From an uncultured Bacteroidota bacterium (lineage in GTDB: Bacteria > Bacteroidota > Bacteroidia > Chitinophagales > Chitinophagaceae): a stretch of DNA of 64,000 nucleotides. Location of the stretch: contig CAMLGR010000005.1 of NCBI GenBank assembly GCA_946479615.1, positions 1 through 64,000 on the forward strand, read 5' to 3'. The stretch's first letter is position 1, and each line of letters opens with the position of its first letter. The notes under the pieces were generated by a model. The model did not search any database and was not told the origin of the DNA. It saw only the letters and a program-made list of their open reading frames with translations. Shown in pieces: positions 8,771 through 17,153 of this stretch. The translations under genes and the position numbers were made by a program.

Positions 8771-8883
8771 CCTCCGTGGCTCTCTGTGGAATAAGTCCAG
8801 GAGTAAGGTTGCTGAAAAAGTCTTTTAAAGTTTTATGAATAGAATCTCTCTTACAGGGCATATACCACAGAGAGCCAGGGAGG
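8771..8883. repeat. inverted repeat of CACAGAGAGCC words
   Basis: CCTCCGTGGCTCTCTGTGG at 8771-8789 is complementary, with one mismatch, to 8865-8883. The 75-base spacer shows no further pairing. After the right arm the word recurs loosely (CACAGAGGGCCGCAGAGAG, to about 8906). It occupies the SET to DUF763 intergenic space. No T-run follows, so it is not an ordinary terminator. Confidence 0.8.
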
Positions 8884-8932
8884 AGACACAGAGGGCCGCA
8901 GAGAGTTAAGAATTCGTTCGTAAATTTGCAGT

Positions 8933-10144
8933 ATGAAACGATCCGGCTCTGCAGACCTTCCTCTTCATTATGGGTATGTACCCAAATGGCTGGCTGATAG
9001 AATGGCTAAGTTGGGGTTTGCCATTACAGAAGCCATCGTCATGGATTATGGGAAGGAAGAAGTCATCCGCCGGTTATCAGATCCTTTCTGGTTTCAAAGT
9101 CTTGGTGCCGTCATGGGTATGGACTGGCACTCTTCCGGTGTTACAACTTCCGTAATGGGCGCATTAAAAAGAGCGATCAATCCGCATGCAAAAGAGCTGG
9201 GCATTTATATCTGTGGCGGTAAAGGAAAGTTTTCCAAGGAAACACCTGCCGAACTGCTAAAGATTGCAGAAAGCACAGGTATGGATGCAACTGCATTGAT
9301 ACGTTCCAGCAAGCTGAGTGCAAAAGTGGATAATACAGCTGTACAGGATGGATTTCAGTTATACACACATAATTTCATTCTTAGCGATGCAGGTCACTGG
9401 ACAGTTGTGCAACAGGGAATGCATGCGGGAAATAAAACGGCCCGGCGTTATCACTGGCACTCCGATAACCTGACCTCGTTTGTCAATGAACCGCATACCG
9501 GCGTTTGTGGCATTAACCAGGGCGCTATTCTTAATCTCACTGCTGCGGAAGCAATAACCACACGCGAAAGCATTGTACAGGTATCTCATCAAAAGCCAGA
9601 TAGCATGATCCGCGAATTTCAACGCATGGTACTTCCTTCACATCATGATGTGCGCGAAGCTGATGTTGATCTGAAGCGACTAGGGGCAGTGCTATGGGTG
9701 GCACAGGAACAGGGCACTCAGAATTTCGAGGATTTATTATTATTGAACGGAGTTGGCCCGCGTACTATACAATCGCTGGCCCTGGTCAGTGAAGTGATCC
9801 ACGGCACTCCTTCCCGTTTCCATGATCCGGCGCGGTTTTCTTTTGCACATGGAGGAAAAGATGGTCATCCCTTCCCGGTACCGGTCAATGTATATGATGA
9901 AACGATTGCTACACTTCAAACAGCCGTAGAAAAAGCGAAACTGGGTCATACTGAAAAAATAGAGGCGATAAAAAAACTCCATGAGATCGCTATCCGTGCC
10001 GAAGAAGATTTCATTCCCAACAACCAGTTCAGCGAACTGATCGAACAGGAAAGAAAAGATTCCTGGAAATATGGAGGTAAAACCGTTTTTGGAAATGCAA
10101 AACGCCCGAAAGATACACCGGGTACACAGCTCAGCTTATTTTAA
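8933..10144 (+). CDS. DUF763 protein with a helix-hairpin-helix-like motif
   Basis: This 403-residue soluble protein matches DUF763 from its first residues (MKRSGSADLPLHYGYVPKWL) to FSFAHGGKDGHPFPVPV near residue 303. A segment at about 267-285 (LLLLNGVGPRTIQSLALV) has the form of a helix-hairpin-helix, seen in DNA-binding and repair proteins. An acidic, lysine-rich helix follows, and the C-terminus is PGTQLSLF. The family occurs in archaea and bacteria without an assigned function. The HhH-like turn makes a nucleic-acid role plausible but unproven. The C-terminal QLSLF resembles a sliding-clamp binding peptide (QxxLF) and could be checked for that. Confidence 0.85.
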   Translation: MKRSGSADLPLHYGYVPKWLADRMAKLGFAITEAIVMDYGKEEVIRRLSDPFWFQSLGAVMGMDWHSSGVTTSVMGALKRAINPHAKELGIYICGGKGKFSKETPAELLKIAESTGMDATALIRSSKLSAKVDNTAVQDGFQLYTHNFILSDAGHWTVVQQGMHAGNKTARRYHWHSDNLTSFVNEPHTGVCGINQGAILNLTAAEAITTRESIVQVSHQKPDSMIREFQRMVLPSHHDVREADVDLKRLGAVLWVAQEQGTQNFEDLLLLNGVGPRTIQSLALVSEVIHGTPSRFHDPARFSFAHGGKDGHPFPVPVNVYDETIATLQTAVEKAKLGHTEKIEAIKKLHEIAIRAEEDFIPNNQFSELIEQERKDSWKYGGKTVFGNAKRPKDTPGTQLSLF

Positions 10145-10581
10145 TTGACATTTATCATGGTGAATAACCCTTTAACCACTTCAGCTGGTGAAAAAATTTA
10201 TGCATCATGAATCAAAAAAATAATTTCGAAGCCATTGATTGTTTACTTTTTTCCAACAAATGTTGATAATCGAGAAAATATTTGTACGTACGGCTGTTTG
10301 CAATTTTTATAATTGATAATATCTTTTTCACTTTCCTACTCTTCGCATTTTTATCAAAACCGCTACAGGATTGCGTTTGAGCCGATGCAGGTTTAACCGG
10401 TTTTTCCATATTGATTTTTCGCAGCGATTACTATACCATAATATGACGAATATTTAAAATTTTAATTTATTATCATACTGATCTTATTAATAATCTTTTT
10501 CGTATACTTGGCGAAATTTTTGTATATAGTCCGATACCCCTTCAAACCATTAAGGCTTTCGTCATCAAATCAGTCAAGAAT
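10145..10581. other. intergenic region without a clear gene
   Basis: This AT-rich 437-base stretch lies between the DUF763 and T9SS-protein genes. A 65-codon minus-strand frame (10212-10409) is the only one of note. It is Lys/Ser-rich, has no recognised domain and no recognisable promoter, so it is not called. A TATACTTG at about 10504-10511 is one mismatch from a -7 element and could serve the gene at 10582. Confidence 0.4.
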
Positions 10582-11838
10582 ATGAAAAGATTTACTTTTC
10601 AGGGCATCTCTGTACTATTACTCTTACTTCTTTCTTCTCTTTCGCGGGCGCAGGTTCAGTTATCGTTTACCGGAACGCCCACTGTGACAGGTACAACCGG
10701 GGCAGTCGGTTCAACCTATACCTATTCCAATATCGGATCAACAAGCGGGATCACGATTCGTGGTGTGTTCACGCTGGATGCGATCACCGGCAGTGCTGTA
10801 CTTCAAAGTATCGATGGAACAAGTGGTGGTAGTTTAAATGCATGGCAGCCTATTATCAATGGTCCTACTACTGCCAACGGAAGCTGTTGGAGTATGAAGT
10901 TTACGCTTCGGTTTTATAACAATACGACGGGTACACCTTTAACACTTTCTTCTTTTCGCGTCAGTGCGATCGATGTGGATGGAGATATGTCTACCTTACG
11001 TGAGTTTGATGAGTTCTTTGGACCCAGCACTTACACAGTCGAAAATCCTACGAACCTGACTATTACAGCATCGGGGGGTGTTTATAATTTCAGATCGCCG
11101 CAAACACAGTATTCAGGGATTTCATTAGCGCAAACCAATGTCGCTGTAACCTGCATCTACAATAACCGTAACAGCATTACCATGCGCTTGGGCTCCTGCT
11201 GCCAGGGTGGTACCTGCAATGCTACAGGAACAAACCGTCAATATTCCCTTAACTTCTTTGATGCTGTAACTTATGCTTCTGCGAATACGGTATTGCCCGT
11301 AACATTTATCAGTATTCATGGCGAACCATTACCCAATGGCAATAAAATAAGCTGGGAAGTGGGTGATGAATTAAACCTGAAAGGATACGATGTGGAACGC
11401 AGCAGTGATGGTGTTACTTTCTCTGCGATCGGCAATGTGCCGTATATCAGTGCAGGCAATACCAATAATTATAGTTTTACTGATCCTTCTGCCGGCACTT
11501 ATTTCTATCGTATTAAAAGTATCGATTTAGATGGTAAATACAATTATTCGCGCATTATCAAAGTGACCGTGGATGGTACGGGCAACCAGCTTTCCCTGAT
11601 CAGCAATCCTGTTCAAAGCAACCTGGAGTTTGAATTCATTTCCGGTACGACGCAACAATTAAAAATGCAGGTAGTGGATCTTTCGGGTCGTGTGATCAAT
11701 ATCCGTTCGATCAACGTGCAGAAAGGAACCAATATTTTCCGTTATAGCGATCTGGGCCGGATCAGCACCGGCACCTACATTCTCTCCCTGATCGATGAGA
11801 GGAATAACCGCTATCATGCTAATTTCTTTTATAAATAA
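10582..11838 (+). CDS. secreted protein with type IX sorting domain
   Basis: The 418-residue product has a Sec signal peptide (hydrophobic LLLLLLSSLSRA, cleavage before QVQLSF at about residue 25). The middle beta-rich part is Thr/Ser/Gly-rich with two cysteine pairs (GSCCQGGTCNATG) and no named family. From about residue 240 there is a fibronectin-like segment (KISWEVGDELNLKGYDVERSSDG). The last 80 residues are a type A T9SS C-terminal sorting domain (SNPVQSNLEFEF, VVDLSGRVI, STGTYILSLID). It should be exported and placed on the cell surface by the type IX system. The function of the middle part is unknown. Confidence 0.88.
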   Translation: MKRFTFQGISVLLLLLLSSLSRAQVQLSFTGTPTVTGTTGAVGSTYTYSNIGSTSGITIRGVFTLDAITGSAVLQSIDGTSGGSLNAWQPIINGPTTANGSCWSMKFTLRFYNNTTGTPLTLSSFRVSAIDVDGDMSTLREFDEFFGPSTYTVENPTNLTITASGGVYNFRSPQTQYSGISLAQTNVAVTCIYNNRNSITMRLGSCCQGGTCNATGTNRQYSLNFFDAVTYASANTVLPVTFISIHGEPLPNGNKISWEVGDELNLKGYDVERSSDGVTFSAIGNVPYISAGNTNNYSFTDPSAGTYFYRIKSIDLDGKYNYSRIIKVTVDGTGNQLSLISNPVQSNLEFEFISGTTQQLKMQVVDLSGRVINIRSINVQKGTNIFRYSDLGRISTGTYILSLIDERNNRYHANFFYK

Positions 11839-11890
11839 CCTGGGCAAGGTGTCACCTCCTGAGCCGTGGGCCATGTTTTAGCGAGGTTTT

Positions 11891-11951
11891 GTTCGGGTTT
11901 TGTTCAGAGATAAAGCGCTAGGAGCGTTTTATCTCTGAACAAGGTCCGAAC
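11891..11951. repeat. inverted repeat following the T9SS gene
   Basis: TTGTTCAGAGATAAAGCGCT at 11900-11919 pairs with 11923-11942 (one mismatch, 3-base loop). Outer arms GTTCGG (11891) and CCGAAC (11946) extend it after a small bulge. There is no T-run on either side. It lies 52 bases after the stop codon. Confidence 0.85.
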
Positions 11952-12012
11952 AAATGGCGAAGAAGGCCCGAAGCGGATGCGCTTGCGGCATGGCTATTGA
12001 TAAGTATACAGG

Positions 12013-12591
12013 ATGGCTTCTCTTAAACTATACATGCTCCTGCTCGGCGCCTCCCCGAGAGGCCGGTTTACCGAACAACACGATATCTTCTTCAGCATCG
12101 CAGAAAATCCCGCCAGTCTCATCCCTTCCATTAAACAAGTATGGCCCGAAGCAACCGATCAATTACACGTTGATGCCTGGCGTGAAGTGAATACCGTTGA
12201 TGGATATACAATAGATATTGTCCCCAAACAAAATCCTTCCGCATTTCCTTTTGGTCCCCGCCTGTTCTTTATCAATCTCGGTGGTTATAAAAAAAATGAG
12301 TTTGATGAATTCCATTATAAAATACTGGTGGCTGCAATGAATAAGGGCGAAGCGGTTAAGAAAGCAAAGGAAACCGCTTTTTACAAACACATGGGATTTA
12401 AAGGCGCTACTTCTCATATCGATGATAAGTACGGAGTGGATGTGGACGACCTGTACGAGATCACGGATATATTACCCCATGATCAGAAAGAAAAATATTC
12501 CATTGTACTCACCCAAGCAAGCATTGAGAGTGTTGATGAAATCCATCTCGGATATTTCACGTTAGATAAATTACCGCAGTTCGATAATTAG
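12013..12591 (+). CDS. DUF1543 protein
   Basis: The 192-residue soluble protein matches the DUF1543 family. The N-terminal LYMLLLGASPRGRFTEQHDIFF is its hallmark (LGxxPxGR-x-EQHD), repeated in part in the second half (RLFFINLGGYKKNEFDEFHYKILVA). The two similar halves, each with a hydrophobic strand and an E-x-H pair, suggest an internal duplication. The function of the family is unknown. An alternative frame starting at 11954 overlaps its 5' end but lacks any conserved feature. Confidence 0.85.
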   Translation: MASLKLYMLLLGASPRGRFTEQHDIFFSIAENPASLIPSIKQVWPEATDQLHVDAWREVNTVDGYTIDIVPKQNPSAFPFGPRLFFINLGGYKKNEFDEFHYKILVAAMNKGEAVKKAKETAFYKHMGFKGATSHIDDKYGVDVDDLYEITDILPHDQKEKYSIVLTQASIESVDEIHLGYFTLDKLPQFDN

Positions 12592-12796
12592 TGATCCTGT
12601 TTAACTTTTTCATATGCTATGCACCTGGAAGGTTGAACAAGAATCAGCAACAATAGTAGTTCCGTTTTCTACAGCGACGTATTTTCCTCAAATAAATCCC
12701 CACTGACAGACCTGTTTTATCATTACCGGGGTGATTTATCCCGGCACATTTGTTGAACCTTTTACAGCAAATCTTTTAACACAAATATTATTTTTT

Positions 12797-13333
12797 ATGG
12801 ATAGCATTAATAAAAATCAACCCGAACAAAACCGTGATAACTTACACACGGGCGAAGCCATCAAAAAATTAAAAGAGCTGATTGATAAAACAAAAAGCTG
12901 TTTCTTTTGTACAGATTTTGTAACCGGTCCATCCGATGGTGTACGCCCCATGAGTGTGCAAAAAGTGGATGAGGAAGGTAATCTCTGGTTCCTTAGTTCT
13001 TCTGACAGTCACAAGAACCAGGAGATCGCGGCTGAATCATCTGTAAAGTTATATTTCCAGGGTTCTGCGCATTCCGATTTTTTATACCTCACCGGCAGTG
13101 CTTCGGTTTCAAAAGATCGTAAAAAGATTGAGGAGTTATGGGAACCGCTTATGAAAACATGGTTCACCGAAGGAAAAGACGATCCACGTATTACCGTGAT
13201 AAAAGTGGCGCCACAGGAAGGATATTACTGGGATACCAAACATGGTAAAGCCGTAGCATTTTTGAAAATGCTGGCAGGTGCAGCGATTGGTAAAACCCTT
13301 GATGATTCAATAGAAGGTACGTTGACGGTATAA
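12797..13333 (+). CDS. pyridoxamine-phosphate-oxidase-fold stress protein
   Basis: The 178-residue protein resembles the general-stress-protein-26 branch of the split-barrel flavin-binding family. It shows CFFCTDFVTGPSDGVRPMSVQKVDEEGNLWFLSSSDSHKN and YFQGSAHSDFLYLTGSASVSKDRKKIEELW, with a closing GYYWDTKHGK. Members bind FMN, FAD or F420, and some protect against stress. The ATG at 12797 is preferred. An upstream in-frame GTG (12731) would add 22 residues unlike the family start. It is a single gene. Confidence 0.88.
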   Translation: MDSINKNQPEQNRDNLHTGEAIKKLKELIDKTKSCFFCTDFVTGPSDGVRPMSVQKVDEEGNLWFLSSSDSHKNQEIAAESSVKLYFQGSAHSDFLYLTGSASVSKDRKKIEELWEPLMKTWFTEGKDDPRITVIKVAPQEGYYWDTKHGKAVAFLKMLAGAAIGKTLDDSIEGTLTV

Positions 13334-13380
13334 TTTAAACTTATATATATTAATTTAAAACCGGGATTTGTTTTTGTTTT

Positions 13381-13503
13381 TTTCACTCAAGACGCAAAGA
13401 GTTCACGCTAAGGCGCAGCTTGTCAATAATGTTGTATGTACCAATAGGATTATTGACAGCTTTTTTGCGCCTTAGCGTGAACTCTTTGCGTCTTTGCGTG
13501 AAA
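13381..13503. repeat. about 50-bp inverted repeat of CTTAGCGTGAACTCTTTGCG words
   Basis: Positions 13381-13430 and 13449-13503 are complementary over about 50 bases with only a few mismatches or small gaps, leaving an 18-base loop. The arm contains GACGCAAAGAGTTCACGCTA, perfectly matched on the other side. It lies between the plus-strand stress-protein gene and the plus-strand AhpD-like gene. It is the longest such element in the window. Confidence 0.92.
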
Positions 13504-13619
13504 TTTCTTTTTAACACTTCTACCCTTTCCATGTCCATTTCATTCTTATTGAGTTGTTATCAGGTAGTAACTGATATTTTAATCATGCCCTGCCTGGCAG
13601 CGGCAGCAAAACAAAACAA

Positions 13620-14165
13620 ATGGACACGTTTCTTTCCCCCATCGAACGACCCAAAGCCTGGATGATGCGGCTGGTATATTTCTTTTCGCGTAAACAATTC
13701 GGCAAAGTATTGACACCTTTGAAAGTGCATTCCGCACGTCTTCCCATTCCTTTCGGAGTTTTTTATGGAAAAATCGCGAAGCTGGATAAAAAACTGGTGC
13801 TATCCCCGGAAATGATCATGCTGGTGCGTGAACAGGTAGCACGTATCAATGTCTGCCTTTTCTGTATCGATATTGGCCGGTTTTTCACGATCAATTCTTC
13901 GATGAACCAGGAAAAATTTGATGCGCTTGAACAGTATAGCACAAGTGAGTTATTTGCCAATGCAGAATGTGCAGCACTGGATTATGTAACGGAACTGGTA
14001 AAAGACAAGCAGGTGAACCCGGCTACGTTTGAGCGGATGTCAAAATATTATTCCGAGCGTGAGATTTGTGAAATCGTTTGGCTGGTAGCCAGCGAGCACG
14101 TCTACAATATGACCAATATCGGGCTGAATATTCATTCTGACATGTTGTGCTCTGTGAAGAGATAA
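13620..14165 (+). CDS. carboxymuconolactone decarboxylase (AhpD-like) family protein
   Basis: The 181-residue helical protein has the AhpD-type redox motif in VREQVARINVCLFCIDIGR at about residues 69-87: a CxxC preceded by a glutamate. The second half carries EICEIVWLVASEHVYNMTN, the usual second helix with histidine. Family members reduce peroxides or use the fold for lactone decarboxylation. The CxxC favours a thiol-based peroxidase-like role. There is no export signal. It is a single gene flanked by two word-repeat hairpins. Confidence 0.85.
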   Translation: MDTFLSPIERPKAWMMRLVYFFSRKQFGKVLTPLKVHSARLPIPFGVFYGKIAKLDKKLVLSPEMIMLVREQVARINVCLFCIDIGRFFTINSSMNQEKFDALEQYSTSELFANAECAALDYVTELVKDKQVNPATFERMSKYYSEREICEIVWLVASEHVYNMTNIGLNIHSDMLCSVKR

Positions 14166-14174
14166 GTGATTGGG

Positions 14175-14287
14175 CAGGTTTTAGGTGTTAGGTGTGTTAA
14201 AGCATTACAGTCCGGATGTTTTATTTAATCGACCTGATGTACTATAAAAACTAACACCTAACACTTAACACCTAACATCTAAAACCT
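14175..14287. repeat. inverted repeat of TTAGGTGTTAGG words
   Basis: The left arm CAGGTTTTAGGTGTTAGGTG (from 14175) pairs with a right arm of ACACCTAACACTTAACACCT followed by AACATCTAAAACCT (about 14254-14287), which carries one extra copy of the word. The two lie between convergent genes, and the right arm reaches the stop codon of the minus-strand GH26-like gene. Confidence 0.8.
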
Positions 14288-15404
14288 ATCTATCCCTCAA
14301 ATACCTGAACAGCGTATCCGATGCCTGCAGGTATTTATCTTTCGTGATAACCGATGACCACCATGCTTTCAATGAATCATTTTTCGTGATCCGGGCATCG
14401 ATATTTTTAAAATAAGGATTGTTCTTCCACATCGGTCTTGATTTCCAGAAGGAGTTGATGTAATGAATGGCTTTGATCACATCGGGATTCCGGTCAACCG
14501 TTCTGAAGTAAGGCAGGAACCAATCTCTCCATGCACGTTCCGCATCGGCTTGCCGGGTCAGGTCAAGTGGTTCGCAGATGCCATTTTTATCCAAAAACAC
14601 CGTACTCGATTCCGCAATGAATAAAGGTTTGTGATGATCGCGGCCAAACTGTATCATCGGGTGTACAGAATCTGCAGGAATAAAATAAGAATACGCCACC
14701 CAATCCACATAGTCATCACCGGGATAAAATGCATCGAGTTCTTCTCGTGTTGTACCAATTCCTTTCGACTGCCATACATAAGCCACGTTGTTGACCTGCA
14801 TGGAATCGAATTTATCCCGTATTCTTTTCCAGGCCGGGATATAGTGTTGTTTTTTATAATCGTTCCATTCATAGCCATTAAATTCATAACCGATCCGTAA
14901 AAACACAGGCCGGTTTCCCTGGCTTTTGATCCAGTTTCCCAATTTATAAATCAGTGCATCATGCCCGCCATTTGCTGTTATACTATCATTTCCCAGGCTC
15001 ATATCCAATCCTATGGCCAGGCAGGAATTTTTAAAATCAGGATCGGCAGTGGTGACCGCCATGCTTTCCGGGCCATCACCCCAATCGGCCAGTGTCGTTA
15101 ATCCTTTCAGACCATTATTTGTTTCTGAAATGGGTTTTGAAGGATCAGGATGAAAGTCGGTGTATTGGGTAAAGCCACCCGGTGCAGGAAAATGATCAAA
15201 ATATCCATCTGTATATGTATCGGTACCGCCAATCGATTCAAGGTCCTGCCCGGTAAAAAGGATCACTTTTCCATTGGCTGGTTCAAATTTTTCCGGTCTT
15301 GTACTACCGGAGACAGCCTGTTCTTTATTCGTTGATGGCGTATCGTTGCAGGATAAGAGGAAAAGAACCGGCACGAGCAACAGGTAGTTTTGGTATTTAT
15401 TCAT
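14286..15404 (-). CDS. GH26-like glycoside hydrolase lipoprotein
   Basis: This 372-residue protein has a lipoprotein signal (VPVLFLLSC, cysteine at about residue 19) and a catalytic domain resembling family GH26. RPVFLRIGYEFNGYEWN supplies the expected acid/base glutamate, and KPLFIAESSTVF the expected nucleophile glutamate. Between them lies YPGDDYVDWVAYSYF, typical of GH26 barrels. GH26 contains mainly beta-mannanases. This divergent member may have another specificity. It is not linked to the utilisation locus at 34-63 kb. It is transcribed away from the exported Nif3-like gene. Confidence 0.75.
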   Translation of the reverse strand: MNKYQNYLLLVPVLFLLSCNDTPSTNKEQAVSGSTRPEKFEPANGKVILFTGQDLESIGGTDTYTDGYFDHFPAPGGFTQYTDFHPDPSKPISETNNGLKGLTTLADWGDGPESMAVTTADPDFKNSCLAIGLDMSLGNDSITANGGHDALIYKLGNWIKSQGNRPVFLRIGYEFNGYEWNDYKKQHYIPAWKRIRDKFDSMQVNNVAYVWQSKGIGTTREELDAFYPGDDYVDWVAYSYFIPADSVHPMIQFGRDHHKPLFIAESSTVFLDKNGICEPLDLTRQADAERAWRDWFLPYFRTVDRNPDVIKAIHYINSFWKSRPMWKNNPYFKNIDARITKNDSLKAWWSSVITKDKYLQASDTLFRYLRDR

Positions 15405-15488
15405 GAAAACAATTTAATCGCGGGAATGAACCCGTTCCTCAATGTCGTAAAAAAAACGGATATTCGGTTTCACCAACTAAAGCAACTT

Positions 15489-16370
15489 ATGGATCGCAGA
15501 AATTTTGTCCGGCAGGTATCAGGCACGATGGGTGCTGTCGCCATTACAGGTCTGCCCTTTCATTTCAATGCGCCTGCAGGTTCTGTCATGACAATACAGG
15601 ATATCATTGATATTATTACAAAGTCTGTTCCCGGTGCACCGTTTGCCGGCACCGTAGATACGATCAAGGCCGGCGATCCGAACCAGCCGGTCAAAGGCAT
15701 TGTTACTACCATGTTCGCAACGATAGATGTCATTGAAAAAGCGATCCGGCTCGGTGCAAATTTTATTATTGCCCATGAACCCACTTATTATAATCACCAG
15801 GATAATACCGATTGGTTAAAAGAAGATGATGTTTATAAATACAAGGAAGCCCTGCTGGCGAAGAATAAAATTGTTGTGTGGCGCTGTCATGACATCATTC
15901 ATACACACAAACCGGATGGCGTATATGAAGGTGTGTTGTCAAAATTAGGATGGAAGAAATATGCAGATGCCGGCAGTCCTTTCCGGGTAACACTACCGGG
16001 CAGTTCGTTACAGGTTATTATCGATCTTGCTAAAAAATCGTTGCAGGCAGAACGGCTTCGTTATATCGGCGATCTCTCTGCTTCCTGTAAAAAAATATGT
16101 TTGATGGTAGGCGCTGCGGGTGGTTCGCGGCAGATCCCATTGATTAATGCAGAGAAGCCCGATTTGGTTATGATCGGCGAACTGGTGGAATGGGAAACCC
16201 TGGAATATATCCGGGACCTGCGCGCTTCGGGATCAAAGACATCATTGATCATATTAGGTCATATCCCCAGCGAAGAACCCGGAATGGAATGGCTGGCGGA
16301 TTGGCTGAAACCGCAGGTAACGGTAGCGGTGAAGCATGTGCCGACAGGGACGGTGGTGAAATGGAGGTAG
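15489..16370 (+). CDS. exported Nif3-like dinuclear metal-centre protein
   Basis: The 293-residue product begins with a twin-arginine-like signal (MDRRNFVRQVSGTMGAVAIT), followed by a Nif3/GTP cyclohydrolase I type 2 domain. Metal-ligand candidates are the histidine in NFIIAHEPTYYNHQD, the histidine in VVWRCHDIIHTH, and the E/H pair near the end (GELVEWE and GHIPSEE). The ATG at 15489 is chosen because upstream ATGs overlap the divergent GH26-like gene and would bury the signal. Nif3 proteins are normally cytoplasmic, so the export signal is unusual. Function is unknown. Confidence 0.8.
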   Translation: MDRRNFVRQVSGTMGAVAITGLPFHFNAPAGSVMTIQDIIDIITKSVPGAPFAGTVDTIKAGDPNQPVKGIVTTMFATIDVIEKAIRLGANFIIAHEPTYYNHQDNTDWLKEDDVYKYKEALLAKNKIVVWRCHDIIHTHKPDGVYEGVLSKLGWKKYADAGSPFRVTLPGSSLQVIIDLAKKSLQAERLRYIGDLSASCKKICLMVGAAGGSRQIPLINAEKPDLVMIGELVEWETLEYIRDLRASGSKTSLIILGHIPSEEPGMEWLADWLKPQVTVAVKHVPTGTVVKWR

Positions 16371-16484
16371 AGTTGAAATAAGAAATGAGAAATAAGGAAT
16401 AATAAATTAAAAAGTGGTACACACTGGAATAAGAAACTATATCATTCTCTTTCATAAATCATTGTTGGATCTATTATCAGAAGC

Positions 16485-17030
16485 ATGACCAAAACTTTAT
16501 ACAAGGCCGGCATTTATCTTTTACTGGCTGCTATTACTTCCCTGCTTTTTGGAATCATCACACTGGCTGTTTCATCTATTACATTAGTTTGGCTGGTCCG
16601 CTTCTTCGCCTGGTATATGATCATCAAAGGCTTTTTCCTGGGCGCCGGCGCCTGGCAAACAAGATGGGAAGAAAGGCACTGGCAATTTCTGTTATGGTAC
16701 GGGATACTAAATATCATTACCGGTGTTGCAGTATTATTATATCCTGGTCCAACTATGATCATACTGGGATTTATTGTTTCCATCAATTTATTGGCCGGCG
16801 GCATCCTGCAAATGGCTATGGCCGTTCACCTGCATCGCGAGATCCATGAAGGCGGGTGGCTGATCTGCAGCGGGATCATTGCGTTAATCGCAGGTTTCTA
16901 TATTTATTTTATTCCCAGGATCGAACCCACTACGATCATTTATCTTATTGCTGCTTCAGCGTTGATAGTAGGAATATTTCTTTTTTTCCTGGCGTTGAAA
17001 GCAAGGGATTGGCATATACATCTGAAGTAA
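16485..17030 (+). CDS. HdeD-family (DUF308) membrane protein
   Basis: The 181 residues form about six hydrophobic segments in three helix pairs, with the family-type phrases FFAWYMIIKGFFLGAGAW, LLWYGILNIITGVAVLLYPG and GGWLICSGIIALIAGFYIYF. This is the HdeD/DUF308 layout. E. coli HdeD is an acid-resistance membrane protein, but most homologues are uncharacterised. It is a single gene ending just before a perfect palindrome. Confidence 0.82.
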   Translation: MTKTLYKAGIYLLLAAITSLLFGIITLAVSSITLVWLVRFFAWYMIIKGFFLGAGAWQTRWEERHWQFLLWYGILNIITGVAVLLYPGPTMIILGFIVSINLLAGGILQMAMAVHLHREIHEGGWLICSGIIALIAGFYIYFIPRIEPTTIIYLIAASALIVGIFLFFLALKARDWHIHLK

Positions 17031-17072
17031 TGGTCCGAACCTGTAAGGTTGAATCTTATAAATCCTTTAAAA

Positions 17073-17098
17073 GTGAATGGTGAATATTCACCATTCAC
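17073..17098. repeat. perfect 26-bp palindrome of GAATGGT words
   Basis: GTGAATGGTGAAT at 17073-17085 is exactly complementary to 17086-17098 with no spacer. It lies between the convergent HdeD-like and FG-GAP genes. No T-run follows. Confidence 0.85.
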
Positions 17099-17153
17099 CA
17101 TCGTAAATCCTTTCATCTGTGTCATCCGTGTTCTATTCTTCTTATACCAACGG

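Noticed and set aside
10212..10409. 65-codon minus-strand frame after DUF763
   Set aside because: No domain, signal or promoter, low-complexity Lys/Ser composition, and nothing conserved that I recognise.
11954..12190. 78-codon plus frame before DUF1543
   Set aside because: It overlaps the conserved 5' end of the DUF1543 gene in another frame and looks like a shadow of it.
13420..13665. 81-codon plus frame in the 13.4 kb hairpin
   Set aside because: It starts inside the inverted repeat and overlaps the AhpD-like gene start. The sequence reflects the repeat rather than a protein.
14286..15404. GH26-like lipoprotein as part of the mannan-type locus
   Set aside because: It lies about 20 kb away among housekeeping genes, and its catalytic domain is clearly divergent from the GH26 at 46206.
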